From the NCBI GenBank assembly GCA_016785225.1, contig JAFBJZ010000100.1:186001-250000 (forward strand): a stretch of 64,000 nucleotides of DNA. Direction: 5' to 3'. Shown one piece after another: positions 1-13,019 of the stretch. The position numbers were made by a program, and so were the translations under genes. This stretch comes from Psettodes erumei. Taxonomy: Eukaryota; Chordata; Actinopteri; Pleuronectiformes; Psettodidae. Below the pieces are notes generated by a model that was not told where the DNA came from, ran no database searches, and worked only from the letters and a program-made list of their open reading frames with translations. Numbering within the stretch: position 1 is the first letter of the stretch; each line of letters starts with the position of its first letter.

Positions 1-2809
1 CTCATCCTCTGCTTCCCTCAACTCTCCTTCTAAGTCCTCCGCTGTTTCAGTCTCTTCTTCTCTTCTCTCGCTCTTTCCCTCCTCTTCCTCCTCCTCCTCC
101 TCCTTCTCCACCTCCTCGTCTTGTTTGTCTGCATGTGTGTCGCTGATTTTCAGACCCTCTAGTTCCAGCATCGCATGTTTATATTCCTCCATGTCCACAC
201 TCTGCTCTTCTCTTTCTAGTTCCTCATCTGTTCCCTCTTCGTCCTTCTCCTCTTCATCATCTTCCTCGCCCTCGGGTCCAGCTGGGTGTAGCAATGCAGC
301 ATCTCTCTCCAGGTCTTTGGTGAAACCACTCGCTGAGACTTCAACGTCCAGAGAATACGACCGCCTGTGGGAATAAACAGCGACGACAAAAGACCATTAA
401 GCAGTTGTTTTAACTACAAAGCAGCATTTTAAATAACTGTACTGTAAATAACCAAAATTACAATTTTAAATAGGATTTAAATAAGATACTACATGATTGG
501 GCATTAAATTGGAGTCATGAAAACCCACAATATGAAAAAATGCCTGTACTTCAGCTCTGCCTCAGGAAGCTCAAATGAAACATAATAAAAAAAAAAACAG
601 CACAATTTCAACTGTATGTGTGTGTGTGTGTTGGTGTTTTATTGCAACTGAAATATCATAGCAGTTACCTGATGTCTTTGAAGGTCGGAAAGAGCTCACT
701 CTCGTAATTGAACCTTTTTGCAAAGAAATCTCTGATACATTTCACGTCTCTGTCGAAGTACCTAGAAACAGACGGAGAAATCAACAACATGTACATCTTT
801 TGTTTATCCATTTTTACCATCACTTTCTATTCACTACATTTAGTCAGGCACAATTACACAACATAAGTAATTAAGAAAAACAATCACAGGAATCATAGCG
901 ACACTAACCATTCGGCATTGGGATGTGACGTGGACACCATCTGTGGGAAGTCGATCATCGTGATGTGGTCCTGGTCATCCAGCATGAGGTTGAACTCATT
1001 AAAGTCTCCGTGAATCAGACCGTGATTGGCCAGTTTGACTATGAGCTCCATGAATTCGTTGTAGAGGGCTGGTGGGTCCTGGAGCTCATGCACTTGACAC
1101 CTGGAAGAGGTGAGTTCATACAAACAAATCATATCAGGGACACAGAGCACACAGAGGGTACGACATAGTATTTTAAAGAGAGAAAGAAGAACGGCTTGTT
1201 CACATACAGTGGATAGCCATTGATGAGCTCCATCACCACAGCATGTCTGTTGTAGTCCACAGGTTTGGGAACGGGAAAACCGCGATCATACAGTGCCTGA
1301 GAGATTAGGAGACGACTCAAAGGCTGAACCGCAAAAAACTGAATTCCCACAACACATCTTACGAAGCGGCTGGAGACGCTTTCCTTCTTATTCCATATTT
1401 CTGATTTGTTACATCACCTTCATGTAGGCAAACTCCTTCATGGCAGAAAGGCGAGAGAGGTAGAGCCAGGACATGTTCTTCCTGTGTTTGTGGTAGTCTC
1501 TCTTGTTCTTCAGGTTCCTGAAGGAAGTACGACCCAACCTGTGAAGCTTCAGCGCATACTGCTCCCCGCTTGGGCTTGCCACGATATATATGTCTGCAGG
1601 AGGTGAACGCAAAGAAAAATCACGTATGAAGTCTGAGCCGGAAAACTCACAGGGAGTTTGCGCATTACTTTATAATTATGGGTAAGAAAGAATATCATTC
1701 TTTTTGCGACTTTTTTTCCTCACCTGACTCTTTACCCACTCCCATCTGGTTGCCAACGGAAATGACCACTTCTCTGGAGCACAGGGTCTTTAGGGCAAGG
1801 TAGTCATATCCTCCGTAGTTCAACCTGTAGCCCTGCACGGCTGAAATCAACATATACACCACGTTAGAAAAAAATGCCCTACGTGTACCATCTCTGTCTG
1901 TACTTGCAAGACTGAGCGTGTGCGTTGTCTTACTCTTGGTGCGTTCATAGACTGCCAGCTTGTGCTTGACGAGCTCTCTGAGAATCTTATTGCAGCCGCC
2001 GTGTTTGAGGCTGGCGATGGATGAAAGGAGACTCAGCGGAACGATCTCGTGGTTCTTCATCCCCATCTCCACCTGTGCGAGGGGAAATTGTCACGATGGA
2101 ACAGAGTTTGATCGTGAAAATTAGCTCTAACTAATAAACTAAGTACATCCATATATTACTGTTACATTTGTGCACAGACAGTGACTTATGAATTGGGGCT
2201 GCAGTTTCAGCATATATTGTGTTATCATAATTATTTCTAAGTGTGCAAGGAGATTTTAGTATGATTTTAAAACAGATTTGAAATGATGTGACCCTATTTT
2301 TTTAATTAATAGGAAACAAATCACAAGAAAGAATCTGCTGATTTTATTATAGGCTGATTGTAGCTCCTTAAACTCTGGTACCTGCTTGGCGATCATGTGG
2401 TCATAACGAATATTTAATGATGCAGTATTATCCAGTGGCAGTTTTCAGCAGTGTATTCACACTCAACATAGAAGCACCTATCTAAATAACAATAAATAAA
2501 TAAACATATGGTCATTTGTAATCTGTTGACTGACAAGACTAACTTTATTTTTCCCGCTGCAGCAGTGACATCTCATCACCTCACTCTCCGAGTGTCGCAT
2601 CACCTACCGGGCGACCCTCTAATGACCGCCGCACTTTGTTGATGTACTGTATGTACTGTACCTGTCTATTCGATGATAAGGCTAACCTAGCAAAGGCTAA
2701 CACCGGGGCAGAGCGTAGGGCAGGCGTACAGCGCGCGACTTACCGCCGTGAGGACCCGGAAGTCATCTCGAGACAAGTATCTCAACACCACGACATTCAG
2801 CTTCCCCAT
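1..2809 (-). CDS. riok2: RIO kinase 2 (atypical Ser/Thr kinase/ATPase of 40S ribosome maturation), 3' end missing
   Basis: Rebuilt from eight coding exons read on the minus strand: 2809-2744, 2072-1934, 1840-1724, 1593-1418, 1296-1208, 1100-909, 761-669 and 364 to the window edge. Every junction has GT-AG signals and compatible phase. The frame starts MGKLNVVVLRYLSRDDFRVL, the conserved winged-helix N-terminus. The kinase part follows: nucleotide-loop region with NQMGVGKES (exon 3), the LKLHRLGRTSF segment with the ATP-site lysine (exon 4), catalytic loop HGDFNEFN with Asp228, and metal-binding IDFPQ with Asp246. Both aspartates fall at the numbers known for human RIOK2. About 412 residues lie in the window; human RIOK2 has about 552, so the C-terminal quarter is off the edge. 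The last visible exon is very rich in Glu and Asp. In the family, RIOK2 acts in the cytoplasm on late pre-40S particles. Identification is firm. Confidence 0.96.
2073..2743 (-). other. riok2 intron 1
   Basis: AT-rich intron with a GT donor next to 2744 and an acceptor CAG at 2075-2073. I see no coding exon or repeat that I can name in it. Confidence 0.8.
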
Positions 2810-2960
2810 GTTTCAAACGGCACACAAGCGATCACACTGCTAACGGCAACGTCTCTTTCGCTAGGCTCTCCACATTTTCAGTAAACACACGTGCGAGGCG
2901 GAAGTGAGGCGACCGTGGAGGATACGTCACTTCTGGTTTGCGTTCTACGTCATCTTGTAA
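2810..2960 (-). promoter_or_regulatory. riok2 promoter/5' UTR region
   Basis: This GC-richer stretch lies directly upstream of the riok2 ATG. It holds an ETS-type motif (GCGGAAGTG at 2898-2906) and two TACGTCA half-CRE/ATF motifs at 2923-2929 and 2946-2952, 23 bp apart. There is no TATA box. This fits a TATA-less housekeeping promoter, as expected for a ribosome-assembly kinase. The transcription start is not placed. Confidence 0.55.
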
Positions 2961-3854
2961 CGCCAGCGCACGGTTCACGACACAAGATCAAACCGCGGAT
3001 TTAACACGCTTTGCGGTAACAAAATGCGAGCTCGGGCTCTCAGTCGAATGGAAAAGTAAAAACCATTTCTACCATTTCTACCACCTAGTGGTAAAGTGGC
3101 AACACTATGTGACACTTTTTCAACACAACCGACCCTCTCACAAACATTAACATACACGGGTATCACATTAATTGCTGGAGCAATGATAACATGAATATCG
3201 TTACATATAGTTGTTTTTTTTTCTGCAGTGACAAGTTAAAATGTCAATTGTGGAAAAAAAGTGTTTGGACTGTGTCCTATTTCTAGCTCACAATCATGAG
3301 ATCCGGATCTCATAACAGGAACAATTCAAGGAACACTAGTTAACTTTATTTAACTTACTTTAGGTTACTCCAGAAAACCTTAAAGCTTTTCTGAGGGCTG
3401 CATCTTACAAAAGAGCTTAAAATTCTCATTTAAAGGACAAAACAAAAAAGTCAAGGAATCATCTTACAGTATTGCACATTGCGTGGCAGTGTTATGTGCA
3501 GTCCTAGTATCACACTGTGTGGCATATTTAAAAAGAAGTGCTGTGAAAAAAGGCTTATGGGTGTGATTGTGTTGTACGTGACTGAATAAATATTTGGGTG
3601 TGGGAATGGTTGACTATGTCCTGTGTTGTTATTCATTGTGAAAATGTGCCAGACAGTATTTATTTGATAGTTGGTTGCTTGAATGACATTTGTGTAGTTT
3701 TATTGGGCCTTGTAATCACTATAGATCACTACTGTGAGTCCCAATCAGCTTTCCCCACAGGGACAATAAAGCATAGTGCACTGTATGGTAACATGAGAGA
3801 AATATAACTAAAGTGATGCTACAGGATGCATCATCCCAGTGAAATCTGAAGGTG

Positions 3855-3856
<2 letters not shown>

Positions 3857-3899
<43 letters not shown>

Positions 3900-3914
3900 A
3901 GAGAGAGAGAGAGG
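3857..3914. repeat. (GT)n followed by (GA)n microsatellite
   Basis: About 38 bases of GT repeats run straight into a GA run. A compound dinucleotide microsatellite. Confidence 0.97.
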
Positions 3915-5879
3915 CAGAGGTGTTAAGCAGAGATTTACTGGCAGGTTTCTGTTGCCATAGCAGCTGGATTCTGTGCATTCCATGGGCAGGTAGGTTATAA
4001 ACAGACTGTGTGTTTACCCCGGACTGCCCTGTGAAAGACACCGCTCTGCACTGCTCCCAACACATACCACACACACACACACACACACACACAGGCCGTG
4101 TTGACTCAGTGGAATTCCTCCACTGGTTTATTTAACATTGTGCGGTTCAGCAAGTGCCTTGTGTCCAAAAAGAGGCCAGGCACATGCTGTGTGTGCACAT
4201 ATACATACACACGCACAAACTAAGCGGAGGTGTTTTACTGGCCTTGGTGCGATGTTACTTGTAGACCCTAGAATTGAATTGGCTCCTTTATTCATAATTT
4301 ATTTATTCCAAAACTTTAGGAGTTTATTACCCGAGACAAATGGACAAGTGTGGAGTGAGCAGGAGTGAGCAAACGAGCTCTGGTGGAGTCACTAGGTCTC
4401 TCGAGTGTTTGTTTCAGCCATTCACACCCTCTGCACTGCGTCATGGATGTTTCTGTGCCTTTGGCCACTCAGTACACCCCTCTGTTTACTTGTATCACCA
4501 TAGTGTGGTGTGCATTAACAGCTCCAGCAGCTGTGTCCTGGGTGGTAAATACTTACACGCACTTGATACAAAGGTATTGTACAGAATTACAGTAACGTAG
4601 TACAATATAATGCAGTATAATACAGCTATACACAATACACAAAACATTTCTAAGCAGCCTAAACTAAACATTTGAAAGTTACCAAGTTACTGTTTAATTA
4701 CATCCAATTTTTTCTGTTTAGAAAGAAAACATTCAGTGCTGTTTGTAAAGTTCTTCATTTTCAAGCTAGATGGCACTGTGACACAGCTAGATCACTGAAG
4801 CTGGTGTCTTTTGTCTCACTGAACATTTGTTGTTTCTGGTTTTTAGCCAAGTGCTGAAATTGAATAATTTTCCTCAAGTATGTTCCCCTGGTCGTTTGGT
4901 TGTACTGAAGGGGTTTTTGAGATATTTAGGTAGAGACAATGTTTGTAAAAGGGCCAGGCCTTTGATTACAAGGCATGTGTAAAAGGAGAGTAACATTGTT
5001 ACTCTACATTGCTGTACAGTTTTATTTCACCATGCCCCCCCCCACACACACACACACATTGTAATAGATATTAAACCACAGATGTAATTCTACTGAAAGT
5101 CTTCAACCTGACATGATTGGGAAATTATTCATTGAGTCTGATGCCACTATTTCATTTATCTTTATATTAAATGGAATCAGTCTAAATTAAAAGCATATAC
5201 TAGATGGAATAAAGGAAAACTTTACACTCTGCAGATGATTTCAAATTATTTACATTGTCAATAGGCTACTTATTACACAATTTACCACACTACCTCCACA
5301 AGGACTCCTATTTATCGCAATGTGACTTCAGTGTTTTAATCATACACATCCCTTCCTATTCACTTCATCTTCATATTTCTGCTGTGTCGTCTCTCATTCC
5401 CCACTGCAGACTAATGATAGCACATGATAACGCTCTAACTTGATTGGACACCACTAATAACAGACCAACTCTGATTTTGATTAGATTATCATATCATCCC
5501 ATAACTCAATTTCTCATAGGACATATCTTAATACTCTGCTGCTACAGCAGCATGACTACTTTCTTCTTTTGGTCGAAGCCTGTGGAGATGTGATTGATTG
5601 CACCGATAGGCTGAATGTGTTTTCTTCTGGTAAAACTTGTGGTTTGCTCCTCTGGCTCTAAGCAGCTGCAGATTGAGAGTCTCGAGGCAGAAATCTTTTT
5701 TGTTAAACAGCCTATGACGGACAGGCGCAGTCGTCTGTTTCACTGAGTCTGGACAGTTACGCACAAGCACAGACCAGAGTGACCGATGGTGTGTTAGTGG
5801 AGCTGGGCCGGCAGTACAGAGGGAGAGTGTGGAGCCGCCTGTGTGTGGAATTATCTGGAACGTGGCGGAACGGCCATTC

Positions 5880-5910
5880 CTGCGCGCGCGTGCACGCGCG
5901 CACACACACT
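5880..5910. repeat. alternating purine-pyrimidine tract with palindromic core
   Basis: A GC-alternating run around a TGCA centre, CGCGCGTGCACGCGCG, passes into CACACA. The 16-base core is a perfect palindrome. Confidence 0.9.
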
Positions 5911-7907
5911 CTCCAACACACAGTGAGATAGTGTCCTCTTTCCAGATGTGTGTAAGGGAACTTTTTTTTTTGCTATGCTTCGATACAAAGCAGCTCTCTT
6001 TTCAGGCCTCCTAACATTTAATCTCTTTCTCCTTCGTCTCTCTTTTTCTCTTTCCCAGCCTTGGCTGTATAGATGTTATAACATGTCTGATCAAAAAGTG
6101 GCCAAACTGTTGGGAGACTGTTGCGCCTCCACCCTGTCGGTTGACGGGAGCACTCCTGTAAGTCCACTGGTCTTCAGATGTTATTGTTTAAAATGCGATG
6201 AACCCATACAATTTCTGCGTGTGCAGGGCTGAATATCCTCAATGGACCTGCAGTGAATCAGGATCCTTTGATTAGAAATTAATGAGCCCCTCGTTGCTGT
6301 AAGATGAAAGTGGGAGCTGGATAGGTCAAAGTGATGAAAGGACCTTTTCGCAGCTCTGACTGAACTGAAGTGATCTTTACATTTGATGTACACATAGTAT
6401 CAAAGCTATCAGCCCTCCCCCCGATAATTTCATTCACATGAAAAAAGAAATTACCTGTGATGTTTTAATAATGTATGAGAGCTGAAAATTGGTAGCCCCC
6501 CATAACATCCATGTAATTTTGCTAATACAAGGATCATCACACACATGCTAGGCTCCACTGACCTCTGAGCCACAAACCTCTGTGTAAAAGTAGTGCTGTA
6601 ATCATATTGTTTACATCCCTACCTATGTGAATGTAATACCTCTTTGTAAAGTGTATTTGCAGAGGGCCAGTATCTATTTAAAGGGTCGCTTGTGTGTAGG
6701 TGTTTCAGTTTCCCTCGCTGTGAGTAAATGTGGGATCATGGAGACCTTGCCTTCATCAGCCCACAGAGGATGTCTGCTCCACAAAGAGACAATCTAACAA
6801 TTTTGACACACACACACATCTGAACACACACTTGCACCGTTAAAATTGCTTTCTTGTCAGCGTTAAGCTTCAGAGAGAGAATGCCAAATTGGGGCAGGAA
6901 TTGGAGAAGCTTAGGTAAGTCTCCAACAACAAGCGTGGGCTTTGTTCCTAGGGTATCATCGTGGTGCCTTTAGCCAGCTGCTGTGTGTTTGGAAACATCA
7001 AATTTGATTAGATTAGAGCAGAGGAAAGGAGATCTACTTACTCTGCCTGTTCTGCTGCAAGTCTCCTAAACAATAATCTGCTCTCAGGTGCCGGTGCAAG
7101 CAGCTTGGAAAGGAGGGGCAAGAGGAGAAGTATGAGGACAAGAGGCATAACTGAGCTCCAAGCCCAGCTGATACAGGTCAAGATACAGGTGCACGTGCGC
7201 ACGCACACACACACATACACACACACACACGTGGAAACACGCGCTGTTTCCTTCTGTTAGACCTAAGTCCTTTGACGTTAGTCTCTTTCTAAACCTTCAG
7301 CTCTGATACGTTTTGCATTTTGGATATGGGGTAAAGCCTTAATATGCAGATTTGAATACAGACAGATTTTCAGGTGTTGTGTTTGTAAGATGCGTCATTG
7401 CACTAATAACTTTCACTCTGGATTAATACTTACTCACACATCAGGTGTAGGCTCTGTGTAACAGATTGTAATATGTACACAGACTGACACGTATGTAAAG
7501 AAGGTTTGCGCCTCCGCTTTAACACCATGGTTTATTGAATATTTATCATACTATTTGTGTATGTGAGTGTGCAGTTGCAGTTTATATGGGAGTGTCTGAG
7601 TGTAAGTACACAGTAAGTGATGTATCATTTAACTGTCTCTCAGTCTGAGCTGGCTAGACTGGCTGAATTGTGATGCACTGTCAGGCAGTCATGTCGGCAC
7701 TGCACAGGAATAACAAAGTGCGGCAGGGCAGGTTTGCATAGAGATAAAGACTAGTTGTCAGTATAGCGCGTACACTCAGTGCCACATGCAGTGTTATCGT
7801 TTCAGTTTAGTTTTTGTTTAAGTTTCATTATGGCATGCATTTGCTCCTGACACATGCAACGTGTGGTCTGATTATGAGTGAAAATAGTCCTAAAAATTAT
7901 GAGTGCA

Positions 7908-7965
7908 ATTTCCCTCTTGTGGGACTAATAAAGGATTATCTTATCTTATCTTATCTTATCTTATT
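7908..7965 (+). mobile_element. 3'-tail fragment of a teleost non-LTR retrotransposon-like repeat
   Basis: The sequence reads TTTCCCTCTTGTGGGACTAATAAAG and then five tandem TTATC units. An ending of TTTCCC..GTGGGA.TAATAAAG plus a short tandem tail is how several teleost LINE/SINE families finish. A reverse-oriented relative is at 16922-16994. The exact family is not assigned. Confidence 0.55.
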
Positions 7966-8254
7966 ACATCACTAATACCCAGTAATATGCAGTATTACCT
8001 GTAGAGATCTTTTTGTGTGTGTGTGTATGTGTGTGACCAGTGAGGCGAAGCTCCCTTTTTATCTTCGGTGACACGTCCAACTCCTTAAAATGCTAACAAT
8101 CATAGTTTTTGTCTGTTCCTTTAAATAGGTTAAATAAGGCTTAGGTATAGATTGATTAGATTTAAGATTAGGCTAAATGTGCTTTTTCTATCGGGGTTAG
8201 ATGATGGGATTATTTCTTGATGTAGTGCCATCTTTGAGTTTCATTCTTACTGTA

Positions 8255-8370
8255 AGGTTTCCTTTTGTTTCTAGTCTTGATACTAAGCTAATCAAATTTC
8301 CTTGATCCGGCTTCATATTAGATGGACAAGCAAAGGAGTGATATCATTCTTCTCTTCTAACTCCCCACAA
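8255..8370 (-). mobile_element. degraded copy of dispersed percomorph repeat (family A)
   Basis: On the minus strand this shows the family landmarks in order: GATATCACTC, TGTCCAT, ATATGAAGC, ATTAGCTTAG and AAGACTAGAAAC. I recognise this family from memory as a common percomorph repeat; the class (SINE or MITE) is not certain. Other copies lie at 10150, 12840 and 13020. Confidence 0.5.
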
Positions 8371-10149
8371 GAGGGCCAATAAGCTTATTTCCCTAAGTGT
8401 CAAAGGTTTTTTCGAGGGTTGTATATGTAGGGATACGGAATAAGGAACAGATGCAGTCGTGGGGTGTCCTCACAAAAATATCAAGACAAATCTATGTTTG
8501 TGTGTGTGCGTGGACATGGACGGGCGCATGTGTGTGTGTGCACGAATGAGTGATGTAACATAGGCCATAGCAAGATAATAACATGCCACAGTGATAGAGA
8601 ATGCTGCTAACTAACAGCAGTCCTCAGATGATCCTCTCCATCACGTGCACGTGTGGAAGCTGACACACATACGCAAGCACACACACACACACACACACAC
8701 ACACGCAACCTTTGCTTGTCAGACCCCTGTAATAGGATCACTGAAGGATTGGCCCTTCATTCGTCACAGGGCAGGGACAAATGTGTCCTCACGCACAAAG
8801 GTACAACCACCCACACAGACTCACAGACACACATATCACCTGGAGGCTGAACATGGCTGTGCATCACCGGAACAGGAAAGCTGCTCTTTATCTCAGAGGT
8901 TGCCGCTGTTCGGGCCATCAGATAGCAGCCGCATCTCGTCTCTGTCTGTGTGCACATGTGTCTGCATGTGTGTGTGTGTGTCCGAATGTGTGCACATTTG
9001 AGTGTATCTGCGTGTCTACTTTAATAGCATTAACTCCCGCAAGCGTGAAATGAGACAGTCTCCCACTATCTGTCTTTAAGAGCGGGGCTGAGAGAGCAGA
9101 GAGGCTGGAATGAACTGATGGATCATGCAGGCTTCTAGTCAGATGAGCCTGTTTTCTCTGATAGAAACTGTGCTGTTTTCAGTAGAGAAACATCCCACGG
9201 TGAATCAGGCACACAAAAAAATATCACTATATAGTACTCCCACTGTGTTCTTTCTTTGATGGCAATTAGTCAGCAGTTTATCTAATGAGGCTTTTTCTTC
9301 TTATTTCAAAATCTTTATGCCACCGATTTAGTCTTTGGGAAAATTACACTGGTAGCCACCAGGGAGCCAGTTAATCAAATGCATGACAGCACAGACAGTT
9401 TTATTGTATTTTCCTGTTTTAGATCAATATGCGCTTGAGTTCAGATTGCAAAAAGGGATTGAAATTTTTTTGCACTGGTAAGAAATATAAATACAAGCTT
9501 GTTATATTCTGATTAAAAAAACAACCAACAATGCTTCTGGATGTCCTGATGGCAGTCTTGGCTTCCAATCAATGAGATTACTTCATAAATTGCTGAACAT
9601 GTTGTCTAAGCCTTGCCGAGGTCAGTGCGCACGATAGAATTGCCAGAGATGACAGAAATCACACTGTCACAAAAAATAGGAAAAATCTTTGCTTCTTTCC
9701 CCCGTGTGGTAGTTTTGAATCTCACTTGTTGGGTCTAAATCTGTCTTTCAGTTCTGCATGAGCTGTGTCCCTGGGTGAAATACACACACACACACACACA
9801 CAAGCATCAAGACTTTGCATCACAGTAATCACACCGCAAGGGATGCCGGGTAATTTGGTTAAAGATGTCAGGAACGTAAATCACCTCCAATCAGTCCTGG
9901 TCTCTCATTGGTCAATGGTCTCGCCTCCAGAAGAACTTCATTGGTCACTCATCCGACCGGCTGTGTCTCTGTTTGTCTCTTACTGTGCAGCTGTTGCTCA
10001 CCAGGACACATCAGGTGGGAGGCTTCATTCAGGCTCCAAACATATGATTAATATGAAACCTGTGATATGAAATATGATTCAGCCACTTTGTCTGAGAAGA
10101 GACTAGAAAATTAAGCCCACACTGTTTGCAGTGACACAGTTATGTTTAT

Positions 10150-10300
10150 CTTAAAAGAATAATTCAGCCCTTTTGGAGATTTTTGCGTGTGCTTTCTTGC
10201 TGAGAGATAAATGAGAGGGTTGAATCCACTTGGCTTCCAGTCTTAAGTACAAAGCTAACTGGCTGCTGGCTGTGGCTTCACATTTAACAGTGGTAAGCTG
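10150..10300 (+). mobile_element. degraded copy of dispersed percomorph repeat (family A)
   Basis: Plus-strand landmarks are AAAAGAATAATTCAGCCCTTTTGG, TGCTTTCTTGCTGAGAGATAAATGAGA and a GCTGCTGGCTGTGGCTTCA block. The order of the later blocks suggests an internal rearrangement compared with the other copies. Confidence 0.45.
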
Positions 10301-10824
10301 TCAGTATCTATAATAACATAATAATAATAATATAAAATATATAAGTTATATTATATAAAGGTATAATAATATCTTTCACTACATAGTGTGTAGGAAAGTT
10401 TCTCAAAATATTTAACTTTTTTTGAAAAACAGTCCAGTCCTTGGAAAGAGGCTGACTCATTGCAGTTTAAACCAAGCAAGCAACATCAGGATAAATACTG
10501 TGTAAGTGTTCCATATTCATTATGCATGCCAGGTATCATTTAATTGTTGCTTTCACACTTTTGCTGCTGCATGATGTAGATATTGATTAAATTTAAAATA
10601 AATTTCACAAATATATTTTTGAAAAACAGCGTTAAATGTGCAGTGCAGTTCATCTTACTTACAATGCAGCGACTGAATGAAAAATATTGAAATGAATCTC
10701 TGCCATGTGTTTCCCATTATAAAACACAGGTGGTGGAAAACTTTCACCCGTGACTGTAGTTTTGCTGGAGCAGATTTTTCTCTCTTTGCTCTTTGGTGGA
10801 ATGGTGTTAGAATACTTGTCACCT

Positions 10825-10840
10825 ACACACACACACACAC

Positions 10841-10896
<56 letters not shown>

Positions 10897-10920
10897 ACAT
10901 ACACACATGCATACACACAT
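10825..10920. repeat. (CA)n microsatellite
   Basis: Nearly perfect CA repeats run to about 10890, then are broken by AT steps. One of the longest CA tracts in the window. Confidence 0.97.
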
Positions 10921-11051
10921 ACTTAAGAGGTTCAAGGCTTTGATATTCTCTAGTTTGCACAGGGTAGACAGCTAGAGATCTTCAAACAATACGTGGATAA
11001 CACTCTGACATGCTCACCGCATAGCGAGTGCTAATGATTCCTCGTTAAGCA

Positions 11052-11052
<1 letters not shown>

Positions 11053-11102
<50 letters not shown>
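11053..11102. repeat. (CA)n microsatellite
   Basis: An uninterrupted CA run of about 50 bases. Confidence 0.97.
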
Positions 11103-11106
<4 letters not shown>

Positions 11107-11617
11107 TGCAAACACGGCCTGAGCTCAGACTTAACGATTCTGTGAACGCTGCACATCTCAGACCCTTTTCCACTTGCTCTCTCTCCCCTCAGGCAAGGAC
11201 CTTCATCACACCACTGACCATTGATTGGGATGATACGCAGCATTAATAAATGAGCTCATGTAGCCAATAGAGAGAAGACACACATACACACCCACCAACA
11301 CACAGGTAGAAATATGTATGACATTCCAAGCCCGTTGAGAGTGAGGGATGAGAACGTCAAACTGTGGCAGTGAGTGTTTGCTTTCGTGGACGGGGGCAGC
11401 GGAGGTGATGGACAGTGAAAGGGCATACAAATGAACAGCCACCCACGGGGAAAATCATCCCACCTTGGATGTTTACTAGACAGGGACTGCTCTATGAGAG
11501 ACTGTGGTTCCCAGTAAATATTCCTGGTATGTGTGTATGTGGTAGTGTACACTCCTGTGAGGGGTGTGTGTGGGGGCTGCTCTGTGGAGTGCTAAAAATG
11601 CGGAGAGAGAAGACATG

Positions 11618-11620
<3 letters not shown>

Positions 11621-11674
<54 letters not shown>
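11621..11674. repeat. (TG)n microsatellite
   Basis: An uninterrupted TG run of 54 bases. Confidence 0.97.
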
Positions 11675-11676
<2 letters not shown>

Positions 11677-11820
11677 CACCATGTCCAGGTGGATGTATTC
11701 TAGGTCAGGCTGTTTGTCAGAGCTGAGAACAGATCGATGTGGCTCTAATCTAAGGCAGTATGATGTGATTGATTACCTCATATTCTGAAGCCCTGCACAT
11801 AGACCTCCACCGAGTGTGAT

Positions 11821-11822
<2 letters not shown>

Positions 11823-11858
<36 letters not shown>
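11823..11858. repeat. (CA)n microsatellite
   Basis: A pure CA run of about 36 bases. Confidence 0.95.
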
Positions 11859-11860
<2 letters not shown>

Positions 11861-12839
11861 TGGTCAGTTCACCCAAGCAAAAGAATTGATTGGTATGGGA
11901 TGAAATAACAGCAGATTGGTTTTGCTGGGCAAAAGGCTCGACACTCTATCCAAGAGGGTCAGAAAAGATGATGAGAGCAGAAAATGTTCCTTGATACCAT
12001 CTTTCACGTGTGAGATGTTGATGTGTGTGTTTTTTGTTTTGTTGTTCCAAATTGGTTTTCCTCAACAGTGTTATTTCTTAGCGCTGCCCCCCCCCTCCCC
12101 ACTGTCTGCATGTGTGTTTAATGTAAATGTGAGAATGCATGATGCCGACAAGATGTTTGTTTCTGTGGAGCCGTGGAAGGCTGACAGATGTGAAGACGGT
12201 TCTGTCTGAGTGGCTGGAGGAGTGTGTTAAATGAGCAGAACTGCTTGCCCCCACAGTGCAGTACAGCGTTTGCATAATTTTCCACATTTGAAACGTTAAT
12301 GGCACCTGTGGGCTATGTTGTTGTCAATCTGCTCGTAAGTGAATAAAACGAGATAGTGATGTGCGCATATAATTGTGGGTATTTCTGTGAGTTGCCAGAT
12401 TTTCTGTGTGTGTCGTTGTTTATTTTCTCTGTCTGGGCATGTGTGCACTGCAGTTTGCAGTGCTGTGTTGTGTGTGTGTGTGTGTGTGTGTGTGTGTCTA
12501 TATACTACAGCTTCCCCTCATTGACATGCATGGTGTCAGAACCCTCATTTGAACTACTGTTAATGGGCTTTGCTGTGTTGTCTGCCTACTGGGCTGTAAT
12601 GCCTATTCTCTTCTGAGAACCAACATATTGTTTGAAAATTTACTACGCCCTTGACAGTGGTTCATCTTCACTGTGGATTGAAGCCCTGATATTTCCTCAG
12701 CTTGAACTATGTTGATTTATACTAACACTATGGGCCCAGAGGTCTACTTTAAAAGATGCTACGCAATATTCTTATGCAAAAACTACATTGAAGTGAGGCT
12801 GCAAAAGCCGTCGGCCATTTAGATATATACTGCATTCCT

Positions 12840-12930
12840 TGAAGCCAAAGTTTGATGAAAAGATTGATACCACTCTTTTGTCTGATTCTGTAATAGTAAT
12901 AAATCCTGCCTACCAGCACCTGTAAAGTTA
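12840..12930 (+). mobile_element. degraded copy of dispersed percomorph repeat (family A), forward
   Basis: Carries GATGAAAAGATTGATACCAC followed by TCTTTTGTCTG, and CCTGCCTACCAGCACCTGTA. These match the middle and end landmarks of the family. An inverted copy begins about 90 bp further on. Confidence 0.55.
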
Positions 12931-13019
12931 AATGCATGCAATGCAATTAAATACATGAGGGGTGACATGCACAAAATCCAAAGTGCAAAAAAAGAATAGT
13001 GAGAAAAGGTGAGTGAGGT

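Larger units (their letters stand above)
2961..7907. other. intergenic spacer, no gene seen
   Basis: No exon with splice signals and protein-like content was found on either strand. It contains a near-CTCF motif (3080-3091), a GT/GA microsatellite (3857-3914), CA tracts near 4070, 5045 and 7203, and a GC/GT alternating tract (5880-5910). The rest is AT-rich unique-looking DNA. Confidence 0.6.

Noticed and set aside
125..376. Plus-strand serine-rich open frame
   Set aside because: It is the antisense of the acidic riok2 exon; GAG/GAA codons read backwards give Ser/Pro. The exon itself has good splice signals and homology.
2636..2884. Plus-strand open frame over riok2 exon 1
   Set aside because: It runs antisense through the riok2 start exon and promoter and has no independent support.
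8680..8705. CRISPR-like arrays among the many short tandem repeats
   Set aside because: Units are 2-5 bp with no spacers, and the DNA is vertebrate.
10659..10943. Open frames coding long Cys-Val or His-Thr runs
   Set aside because: They are dinucleotide microsatellites read in frame. The same applies to similar frames near 3808, 8645, 11415, 13906, 17739, 29561 and 37447.
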